NCBI GenBank assembly: GCA_009823395.1
Contig: CM020511.1
Location: 12,921,501-12,985,500 of the forward strand
DNA: 64,000 bases
Direction: 5' to 3'
From: Thamnaconus septentrionalis
Lineage: Eukaryota; Chordata; Actinopteri; Tetraodontiformes; Monacanthidae
In this document: piece after piece, positions 49,501 through 61,500 of the stretch
How the letters are laid out: each line of letters opens with the position of its first letter
Numbering within the stretch: the first letter of the stretch is position 1
Translations under genes and position numbers: made by a program
Notes under the pieces: generated by a model
Told to the model about the DNA's origin: nothing
Databases searched by the model: none
The model's input: the letters and a program-made list of their open reading frames with translations, nothing else

Positions 49501-52500
49501 CACCTGTGGTTACGGAGGTAAGGCACTACATAGTGCATAATATTAACCAGCAGTGGGATCACCCTCTCCTTCTCATCGCTGTAGAACACCATATCCAACA
49601 GATGAGCCAAGACCTGAACAATAAAAGCCACATTTAGTGAATTCAGTCCTACAAAATATGCACCTTCATAAGCAAAAGCATTTGCCTGACTACACTGATC
49701 TTCAAACTGCACAGGAGCATGATATTAACACTGTTCAATATACATTATGTAAATGTGAATTTATAATCTGCAAACAGTGACACAAAGGAAATCTGTGCCA
49801 AAATCTGCATTTTGAAATCTACATGACAGCCAGGATGGAACGAGTTGGTGGATGATTTCAATTCTTCCACAGAATGATTAACGTGCGCTAACAACAACTG
49901 AAGTGGAGGAGGGGAGGGAGTCGTAAATAACGTCTCAGCAGCTGAGACAGACTACCTCAGTGTACTGTGGGGTCTAACACTGATTGAGAGATTTAAACAG
50001 GACTGAAATGAGAAATAAACAACAGGTATAACTGATGACTCATGTTGTGTTGAGGTGAATCACAGGCAGACACAGGGCTTTTACCTCAGCCAACAGTGTG
50101 AGGGCGTGGACGCTGTACACCGAAGGTGTGAAATTCGATGCTTCCATCACAGTGAGCATTAAATCTACAAACACAGAGAGGCAACAGCAGCATGGTAAGA
50201 AAATATTAACACTGCTGTGATGAAAAAAAAAAAAAATCCATCTTTTTCTTTTGAATTCATTGAAGCCTCTGGTTTTACATTCAAACGTCTGTCTCACATA
50301 TACAAAGTTTGATATGTTTGAGGCAACACTGCTTCTCTTGCAAAGTAACAAGACAGCATCATCAAGTCTCAGCAGTACAAGCAGGATCAGCACACCTTCC
50401 ACATCAGTGTCCAGGCTGGCTCCGTCCACAACTATCTGGGGAGAAGCCTTCACCTCCAGGTTCCTCCTCAGCCAAGTGGTTTGCTCCAGAGAAGAGCCTG
50501 CGATCGTCCCAATGGCCTCCACAACCTTGTGAGTGACGTCCTGAAGACGAGGAAAGCAAGAAAACCCAGTACAATTCAGATCAAACATCTGAAAGTGATG
50601 TCTATAAGAAGTGCGATAACAATGTCAAACGTGGGACTGGTGTAGTGTGAAACACTTAGACGGGTGTCGAGTTCACAGAGTAATCACCTGCAGTTCCCTC
50701 TGGTCCTTCTTGCTCTCCAAATTGGGATTCTTTAAAATGAACTCATTCAGAACTCTAGATGAAAGAGGGGAGTGTGTTAAGTGGGAGAGATAATATGATG
50801 AGACAGAAGCATTCGCTGCAGGGTGATTCATCCTAACCCGTACTGTGTGTAAAAGTAAGTCAATTATTGTTACAGAGAGAACAGAAACAAGTGTATGAGT
50901 GTTGCAGTGAACGCAGGAAGAGAAACTAACCCCAGGATGAGAAACTGTCCAGGGGCAGGCAGACCTAAAGGGACAGAGTCCTTGAGCAGGGCCAGCAGAG
51001 ATGGCCAGCTGTCAACCAAACTGGATACAGGGATCCTAGGATGAAAGCACACAGTGTCACAATGTCTATGACGTTAACAGTTCTTTTAAAAAAACAAAAC
51101 AAAAAAAAAACAAAACAGGGCCTGGACAAAATGCATATAAAAGAGAATTAAAACATATAGCATTAATACATTCTGATGTTTGGAAACCCTTAACTTACCT
51201 CTGGACATAGGCATAGAAGAACTGCAGCATGCACACCTCCAAAGAGAGATGCTTCTGTGTGGAATGAAACAAAAATATCACTGAGTGAAGACATTTTGGC
51301 CATTTTGAAAGGTCAACATTTACTATTTTCTAAACTCCACTTCTCTAACATGCTGGTCATACCACAAAACTATGGTCCTTACACCTGAGACATTATTAGA
51401 AAGGAAAATGAAAAAGCTTTCGAATGACACAACATTCAATTCAAGTTATGTGGTGACAACTGAGCTACGGTCACCCAAACAGTTTCAAAATGTCCTCCTT
51501 GCTTGCTTTCTCTCTTATGGTGGGTAAGTTGAAAAGATGGGATGGAGTTCAGGAATGCTGACCTTGTCTTTTGCAATGGCAGGAGGCTGCTTCAGGACCT
51601 CTTTAACTGTCTGCATCACCGTCTCCGTTCTCATCGCGCTGACAGAACGAACCAGCTCAACTAACAACAGCTGCTCTTCACTGGCTACAGGGATCACCTG
51701 AAGGACAAAACAAAGTTACAAAGCTGCCTATTAACACAGAAGAAACATTCAACTAAGTGAAAGGTCTATTTAACATTTTAACTTCCATTTTAAATTCTAA
51801 GAATATAAGAATAGGTTCACAAGTTTTCAAACAGTGTCATTTTTTAAATACAATAATTTTGACACTCACTTTGTTTCTAACTGGAGTCTTAACTTGTCTC
51901 CGCTCATTCCAAACGTATGCGATTGCTGCCATGAAGTGGGCACCATGGTTCATGGAGATTGGACCCAGTAGCTCCAGGATTTGTTGCCGGAGGTTCTTTG
52001 AACAGAGGCATGAAAAGAAGGTTATGTTGGGCCAGCACTATGGTTTTCACTTCAGTTGCCTCAAATACAAAACCAATACAAAATCTGCTGATGGGTTTAT
52101 TAGGTTTTTTGAAAACACAATTGTAAGAACTTTAGATATTATTCCTGCAGACAAATAAATGTTATATATGGATTGTATCCCGGTGGACATTAGATTACCA
52201 AGGGCCCTCTGGAAAGCAGTAATTTGTTAGAATGAATAATAAATAAATCTTGACAGAGCAAAAATGTAGTTTTTGCAGAAACACTTTCACAGTACCAGGA
52301 GCGAGGTGTTGCACAAGTATTGTGATCATTTGTCATTAGAATATTTTCTCATGGAAGCCAGGCTGCTGACATTTAGATTTGCATTGGCATTGTTTAATTA
52401 CATTATACATTAGAATAAAAGACACATACATTCATTTAATATAGGGTAAAGGGTGGCCAAAGATGGAACTATGTCGATGCAGTTTTGCATCCATTAGTTT

Positions 52501-55500
52501 GCAATTTCACAGTTTGGATATAGAAATAGACAAAGGAACACTTTGTGGATTATCACATGACCTAAAAGGGAAAAACAAGATGCAAACTCAGAAAAGGAGG
52601 AAAAACCCTGTGACGCTTGAAGAGGAAAAAAACCTGGGCCTTGGTGTACCTTGGTGGAGCCCAGGTTGATGTTGGACGTGGAGGCAGCAGACGCTGCAGC
52701 TGGTTTGTCGGAGCTGTCAGCCTGGTGCAGGACGCTCCACAGCAGGGTGACGGAAGACATGATGGTGTGAAGGATGGACAGAATTCCCGAACGAGCTTCG
52801 GCCAGATGCTTCTGGTCGACGCTCACTTGTAACTGTCAGATTAAAAAACAAAACAACAAAAATTTAGACAGTAGATTATGGTCATTATATAACAATATAA
52901 CTAGTAAATTATTGTCTATATATTTAGTTATACACACACATCGTCTTTAAGTCATAATTTTCACCAAGCTTGGTCAGCTTGTTCAGTAAGGCAAGACTTG
53001 AACAAATAATATGGGCTGTGGCGCCCTCACCTGGTGGTATTGAGAAGTTGGATCGAGCAAACAGTAATGGATGATGGCCGTCACTCCTTCCAGCACAGTG
53101 AGAATCAGGTCCGGAGGGATGCAGAGCGCCATCCACTGCGGTCTGGAAGATAAAGAGAAAATGTGCTATAGAAGAAAAAATAAAATCACATTCACTTCTT
53201 AAATGAGACCCTAACAATGTATCACATTAGCAAATGTAATCTCATGGTCAATATAGCGATAGCGTCTGATTTCTTGGTAAAGAGTGCCATCTGCAGACTG
53301 GATGCTTAAAAAGCTATTTGACGATTATCAGCCTTGTTGGTAAGAATTATTAGACCACAAAGCATTATGTTACTTACACTACTAGTCAAAGGTTTGGACA
53401 CACTCTATGAATTTAATGTCTTTTCTTGCATTTACATGACTATTGATATTGCAGTTTCTCACTGAAGGCATCAAAAGTACGTATGAACACACATGGAATT
53501 ATGGAGGACACAAGTGTGAAATAACTCAAACTTTTGACTGGTAGCGTATATACAGGAGTTTTACGTTACATCTGTATGATTTGTGCAGACAGCGTACCTG
53601 ACGTCAGTTATGCCGCTCTCGTAGCGGTACTGGTGGAGGAGGTTGTCCAGGTTCCTGCACAGCTGCAGGGTGACCGAGGCCACCACCCTCCTGAGCACCC
53701 TGCCCATGTAGGGCAGCGTGGCCGTGATGAGGCCTATCCACTGCGGGTGCATCTTGCACGCGTGCTGCTGATGCAGCGCCCTGATGACGGCGCACAGGAA
53801 CATGCCCTGCGATGTGATGGGCTGCCCGTGGAGGTACTGCAGCGACGTCATCGGCTGCTGGGGGTTGACGTGCTCCACCTCTCCGCCCAGGATCTCGAAC
53901 CCGGCGCCGACGCCGGCCGCTGGCCCTCCGACTCCCCCTGCTCCTCCCGCCGCCGGACCTCCTTCCCCTCCCTCGTCGGCGGGCGCCAGCACCCTGTGCT
54001 CCAGCACAACCAGGCTCTGCAGCAGGCGCAGCAGCTGCGACTGGACGGCGCTGCAGCTGTCGATCTGGTCCTCCGACAGGTTGATGACGCTGTCCTCCGA
54101 CAGGCCCTCCTCCACCGTGGCCATGTTGACGCCCGCCGCCCGCTGGTCGTGCCACTTCTGGGCGCTGAATATGGACGAGAGCAAACAGTGGAGCACCACC
54201 TTCTGGACTTTGCACTTGGAGAGGACGTCGCTGATGAAGCTGGCGAAGCCCTTGGCCGAGCCGCCCGTGGCTTTGGCCAGCTCGCTGAAGAGCAGCGTCA
54301 GGACCTCCACGCTCGTCAGCTGCATGGCCCGGTTCCCCGCCAGGTCCTGGGGGCCGGCGCTCACGTGGGAGGAGTAGTAGCTCCTCAGGTAGTAGAGGCA
54401 GAGCGAGATGATGATCTCCAGGTACATGGCGCTGCGGAACGTGTGGGAGTGCGAGTCCTGCGCGATGGGGCAGTAGAAGTCTTTGCCCATGACGGAGACC
54501 CGGTGGCGGGCCAGGAGGTTCTGGAGCAGCGACAGCTGCGGGGTGTAGGTGTTGTTGATGCTGGTGGTGGAGATGGCACTTACGAACCCTGAGGGAGCGG
54601 CCCTCAGCATGGCCGCGATGGCCGACAGGGCGTGCAGCGCCCGGGAGGAGTCGTACAGCTGGAGGTAGAGCAGGACGTGCTGGTAGAGAGGGTGGATGTT
54701 GAAACGAGGCGGGGAGGACGACGACGACGACGACCTCGGCCCCGCGGCGCCGACACCAGCGACCGCTCCGACCGAGCCGCCCGGCGAACCCGTGTCGCTT
54801 TCGATCTCCGAGACCTCACCTTCGCCACAGCTGTACCAGTTCTCCAGGTCCAGGCTGTCCCCGAAAAATATGCTGGGGGGTCGAAGCTTCTCGGCTTGAC
54901 TGGCCAACTTCCTCTGCCTCTCCTCTTCTTTCCGTTTGGCCTTCTTAACTTTGGGCTTGGTGCCGGGTGATTTGTCCGCCAGCCTCTCCATGATCTTCCC
55001 CTTGAGGCTGAGCTGAGTGCTGCTGTGGCTGCGTTTGCGGGCCTGGGGGTCGTCCACGCGGAGGTTTCGCTCCAAGCTGGCCGGGTCGGAGCCGTCCGGC
55101 AACGTGACGATGGAGGGCGAGGAACTGTGGCGGGTGATGCCTTCACTGTGCTGCTCCTCGGCGGATATGTCGGCGGGCATGCCGGAGAGGAACTCCAGAG
55201 TGCCTTCGGCCAGTATCTCGGGGAGTGTCTGGTGGTTGTTGACGAGAGGAGGCCCGGAGTCGAGACGGAGACCGGTGGAGGTGTCTGAAGACATGCTGTC
55301 CGTGTCGGTCGGAGGCCAGCTCTCGGGTGGAGGCGACGCTTCGGGAGATCCCTCGTCGATCAAATTCAAAACTCTGTCAATGAGTTCATTAAGAACAGAG
55401 GAGACAACCTCTTCCAGAGAGTCCTCGGACATCTCATCATTCGACCCAGCGTGCTGATCTGAGCCATTGACGGCGCTGCCGACACGGTCTGGCTCATCAA

Positions 55501-58500
55501 AACTGCCGTTTCCCGCCGTGGATGAACGGGAACCGCTGCATTCGGAGCTCTGTGGCTCCCCCTGCTGGTCGGCAGGCTGATATTCGACGGCGAGTTGCAA
55601 GTTCTCGCTACTGAGGCTGAGCACAGATAGACTGTCACTCAGGGGGTTGACAGTGAGACAGAAGGGTTCCATGTCCCCCATCACCAGTCTCTGAAGCTCC
55701 TCGTGCCCCATGCTCTCCGTGTGAATTTGATTAAAGTCTGAAAAAAAAGGAAAAAAGTTTTCATATTTTTTTTCAAATGTCTCAAGGTCAAATAAAATAG
55801 AATTTTTCCAGTAATTCATTCAAAAGCTTGATTCATTGTCAAAGCTCACTCTCTGAGAAGCCCGAGTCCCTGGCATAAACAAGTTCTGATGGTTCCTGCT
55901 CTGGCGCTTCAGGATAGACCTGGGCCCAGTGGCGCTGGGCCTGCACCCTCTGAATGGACACTCTGTGGGTCTTCGGGTGGAGAAGAAGAAGGAGGAGAGG
56001 CTCTAAAACCCGAGCAATGTCGTGTCTCTGAAGGACCTGATTCAGCCAAGCCCGGCCGACAGCGCTGGTACACGGATCCCAGTAACTCAGACTGTCGAGC
56101 ATGATGAAAAGAGATCTAGATAGAGAAAAAAAAAGAGAAAAAAAATTATCCCAAAAGCTAACTTTAAGAAACTATCATTTCAAATTAATGATGTAAAGTA
56201 AGGGGTTAATTCACCTGTCAAATGTGCGACTGAAAGGAGAGGACTTTGTTATGTTTAAATCTCGTGTTAAATGCCATAACACAGAAAACTTCACATGGGC
56301 CTGCAGCCGAATTCTCTGAAAAGCAAGGACACATTTTAGTGTGCATCTCGTTAACGGATCTTGCCAAGGGCAACACTTGCGCTCAGACTCAGACCTTGTC
56401 TCTGTGCATGAGCTGCTGGCTGATCACATCCTCGCAGATGCTCGAAGAAGGCACCAGGTTGTGAAGCTGGTAGAAGAGCTCCACACTGCGCTGATGATGC
56501 TGAGGGGTTCCTTCGCTCAACTGGTCCCACAGGATCAGAGCCACACTCTGGGGAAAATAACATGGAGGTTGAACACTGTGCAGACCATCATAACATTCAG
56601 GCTAAACAACGTTTCCAATGACGTGTGTCTACCTTGAAAAAGTCCGTTCTGTCAGCAATGTGCTTTAGGATTCCCTGAGTTAGCGGCGGCCTGATGACGA
56701 CAGCCACGCGACCCTGGCTGGGGCTCATTGGCTGGCTGGGTTCCGAGATGCCGCCAGACGCTACGCTCTCTGCTGCCACCATGGCGACCGACTGAGCAAG
56801 TCCAACAAGGTCCATGAGAAGGGAGATGGCCACGCCTTGTAGACTGAAGTTGCTGGCCAAACAGCAGGCATCCATCAAAGTCTGAAGCCACACTGGTAGA
56901 TGGACCAGTTCGCTGTCTGCAAAGAAGCAGCGGAGGCATGAGTAATTTTGTGACAAGCTTTAATCTGCAGCCCCCGCCACTGGAGATTATTGATTTCTTT
57001 TTCTATTTTTTGAATCCTGAAAGATCCAGTGTGTAAAATTTGGCTTGATTTATCATTTTTATATTGGTAAAAGTTTACCATACCCGACTGACAGAGCCCT
57101 ATACACAAAACACGCTGTTGGCGGGCTTCCTTAAATACCAGGCTGCCTTGAAAATTTTACACACTGGACTTTTAACATTTATTTATAGAATGTCTAGCGT
57201 CCAAGAATGTACAGTACATTAAAACATATGGATCAAAAACAAAGACTTCATTTTGTTTTATGTCAGGCACATACCAAACTGCTCTTCCTGTGAGGGGGAA
57301 GACTTGAGGTTGCCCTCTGCGATGTAGACGGGGAAGCTGGAGCATTCCAGGAAGAGCTGACAGGCGGCGGTGAAAGCGGCAACACACTCTCTCTGGATCC
57401 CTGATCCCGAATGTTCACTGGGCTGGCAGTCCTTTGACACCAGAGGCTCCAACTGCATGGCCGCCCCTCTGTCGCCCTGGCCAGGGGTGATGTGTAAGGT
57501 GATGAGTCGAGAGAGGAACTGCTGGAAGTTCTCCAGGCAGCACTGCATGACTGGCTTATCCAGAGGCTTGGCGGCCTGCGGAGGGCCTGAGGAGGGGCGG
57601 CGGCCGGTTTTCATCGCTGGGTGGGCGTGGGGGCTTTGCTCGGTCTCCTCGGTGCCGTCCTCCTGGTACTGGATGAAGTCGGTGAAGCCGCTCTCTGACG
57701 TGCGGCTGCCGGGAGGAGGGTTCACCCCTTCCTCAAACACCTCTCCGCTGCCTGGAACCTCCGGAGTGGAGGGTAAAGCCTGGAGGAGGACGGGGGAGGG
57801 GAGGTGATGAAGAGGTGAACCAACATGGTTTACACATGAACGCAGAGAATCAATAAATTTGGCAATATGCAGATTCTGTATAGCAATACACTACCAGTCA
57901 AAAGTTTGGACACACTTCTGATTTAAAGTGGTGTATAGTGGGCCGGTGATTATTGAAAAAAAAAAAAAAAACTCATTCCATTTTTAGGTGCATGTCATTC
58001 CTGAGCCATTAATTCAGTGTTTTGTCCTCCCCAAATATGTTACATTAGAAATATACTCTATTGTTGCCACTTTGTGTCAGCTGGCAATGGGTGGATTCAC
58101 TGACTGCAGAGTGGCTGCAGCTGGCTGCAGACGGCCAGAGGAGCAGCGGTGGTCTATTGAGAAATAAACACAGCTGAATGTTCTTGATTGACCTATCAGA
58201 TTGAAGTATTCAAGAGCGCTGTGTTCTAATGTGTGATAAATAATGTTAGCATATTAAAACTTACAAAAACAATTCAAAATTGAAATTTACCTAAAAAAAA
58301 TTATTTCTTAAAGATATATTTTTTAAAGTGAGTCAGTAATATGATTGCTCTCTGTGTCCAACAATTCATGACAATCAAAACTATGTTCTCTAAATCAGCT
58401 AATGTACACTTAGGTCAGCTTGACAGCCCAGAGGGTTTCTGGTGTTAAAGCTTGCTAAATTCTTCGTAGTTCAGAGCTGATGGTACTCTATAGTGATGAC

Positions 58501-61500
58501 ATAAAAGGTGTCAGGTTTCTGTCAGGCTGACTGACAGAAAGTATTAATTAATTAATTTATTTGTTTGTTTGTTTATTTTAGCAAGACTCTAAGGACTTCC
58601 CAGGATGCAGTTTGATGAGCCCATTTTGAGCTTGGACTCAGATGGCATAGGTAGCACACTCTGCATATGCCCCTCAGGATTGGGGGAGGAGGTATTACAG
58701 TAATCAGTGGATGTATGTAGAATGTTTTCCATTCCAACGGACACGGCCCACCCAGGGACATCACAAGCCAAACTACTCTTCTGCTTTCTGAGAGACAAAG
58801 GGGAGCTGGGCTCAGCTGTTGAGTAACCATCTTCTGTCTCTCTTCTTCTGCCCCCCATGAGCTTTACCAAACCTACTGAACCCTCAACTCACCTCCCGGC
58901 ACAAGGCTGACGGGCAGAATGGTCAGTCATGCCTCGCTGAGCGCTTAAAACACTTCACAACCAGGTTAGGGGACAGAGACCAGGAAGACCAGGGCGGGCA
59001 ATGAGGCATTTTTCGCTGAGCAAGTCTTCAAATGCCTTGTGCCGAGGGAGTGTGCGAGTGCAGGGCCGGTTGTGGGACCACCTTGCCAACTGCATCACAG
59101 AGCAGGAGGGCTGGCAGGGGTCAGCAAGCGCTAGAGGCGGCCCTGCTCAGGGACCAGGGCGCATCATCAGAGGCCAGCCCCATGACTTTTTTTGGGCAGT
59201 GACTTGTTGGAGAAGTAGGTCAAACTGGGATTTACTTTGATTGAAGCAGCAGCAAGCCATGTGCTTTAATTAAGAGTTTTTGTATTCTTTTTTTCTTGGT
59301 TGTCAGAGCTTGGCTGAACCGCAGCAATTTTTTTTTTTAATGCACGCAATAGTTTTGCTGACCTGGTTATCGCCCTTTTCTTTGCTTGCTTCCCTCGCAG
59401 AGTTTGAGGGGTTGCTGGTGGAGCCGGAGAGGTTCTGGCCCTGGGTGCTTGAGGGCAGGGCCAGGGGTGACACCAGAGGAGGCTGCACTTTGCTGAGAAT
59501 CTTGGAGCAGAGACGCAGGCAGTGGGTGAGCTCTCCGAGGCCCAGTGCCTGCAAGTGGCAAGTCAGAGCTCCCACCATGCGCAGCAACAGCTGAGGAAGA
59601 TGCTCAGTTTGGATCTCAATGTAGGTCTCCTGGATGTTGAATAAAGATTGAATTAGATGGTATTGTGGAAAAGGTTCAAATGACCTGGAGGAGACGAAGT
59701 GTTAATTTCCTTGGGCTGTGATTGATGCCCTCAAAATGATCTAGAATAGTCCTTTCTGTTCAGCTTCCTTGCACAATTCAAATGTTCTCTTTTTATATTT
59801 GTCTCCATCAGTGAAATGTCTTCATTTGGCCATTTCTTATTTATTAAGAGGGGGCATCTCCTTGTTTGAAAACCTGTAAAATTAGACCTTGTTGACATAT
59901 TTAATTAAATATTAATTCGAAATTATACACTTGCTGTGAATTTTTGGTGACCCGTTTCTGAGTTGTGTTAGGTTGAAGTACGCTGACTCAACAGGCAAAC
60001 TTAAAAGCAAAAAGTAACTAATAAAATAAAATGAGCATTAAACCATGATGAATATAAGTACATAAATACATATTTTTGACAAATATGTGAGCACTGCAAT
60101 AGCATTAAATTGCATGCATGCCTAAATGAAAGCAAAGACACACTGGGCAAAGATTTCATTTTCACAAGATCCACACCAAACAGCCGCAGAAAGTTTTGCG
60201 CCACATCTAATGACCGTTTACAATCCCACTTCTTCCTCTGGATCATTTTCAGGAGACAAAATATGACATGTCATTCTGTAATGATCACGGAAGCAGGGTA
60301 GGAGGGCCTGAAGGATGTTGGCAGGATGTTGCACAAATGCAATCGGAGCCTCAGTGAAGCAGGGCGAGGTGAAAAAGCAGGAAGTAGCAGTACTTTACCT
60401 GGCAGATTACCCTCATGCTTCTAGTAGGCTTCAAGGAGAAAGAGCAGATAGTTTGAACAGACAGGAGCAAGCAGCGCACAGGCCACACAACACTCAGTTC
60501 GCAGAGCACTCGCACGCACACACACACACACGCACACACACACACAGCAACCGTACACCACCCTGTTCTTACACACAAACTTACAGAACACATGGTTCTT
60601 TTTTGGTCGCTCTTTCGGAAAAACACACAAACAGTCGCACAAAGCATTTATCAGGCGTGTAAAAGGAATTAGGGATTTCCAAACTATTCAGATTGGAAAT
60701 ACTCTACAAACAAGCACATTTTATGAGGATGCAAACAATAATTTAGGCAGGAGAACTAAACACAAGCTTCTGAAGCCTGTGTAGAGGCTGCATACAGGGG
60801 GAACACAGAGACTACATCCCAACGGTGACCATGACACCTCAGAATAGGCTTCAGATATCACATTGAAACTGACAAATGTTAATGAAGAGTGGTGAAGACG
60901 GACAATTTGAAATGTCTCTGGGCACAGCGGTTACAGAGTGAGACATGAAAGCCCAGCAGGGGCAGAGGACACAGGCAAGAATGACAGAGAACGAGTAAAA
61001 CCAATACAAGAGAGCTCGAAAGATGGAAAAGGAAATGACAATTTCTACATATAAAAAAAAAAAAGGACAGACAGCATCAAAAAAAAAAGGGAAAAAAAAG
61101 TGTGTTGGAGTGTGTGAAAGGATAAAATAGATGAAAGAAACAGAAGAATTTAACAGTGAGAACATGTGGAACAAAAGCAGTGAAATAAAAGAAAAGAGGG
61201 AAAATTAGAGAAATTAAATGTAAGATAAACATGGAAGACAAAACTTACCAAGGAAACAATATCCAGAAGAAAATCAACAAGCTGACAGAATTCCACCAAT
61301 GAGAGCTCGAGGTGATCTAAGCTCCCAGCACTTCTTGCTGCAGGCGCTGTTGTATTCACTGTTCTCCTGCGACAGACACATTTGATTCGAACAGCAATGA
61401 AAACCAAAAAAAAGAGCAGCACATCAATACCGTTTTATAGTGCAGTCTACAACATTTCTTTCAATACTTCACAGTTTCAGCATCACATCTCAAGGGAAAG

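Noticed and set aside
53534..54592. Long 352-codon plus-strand frame opposite the dop1a giant exon
   Set aside because: Shadow of the GC-rich antisense coding exon; it crosses the exon/intron boundary and shows no domain.
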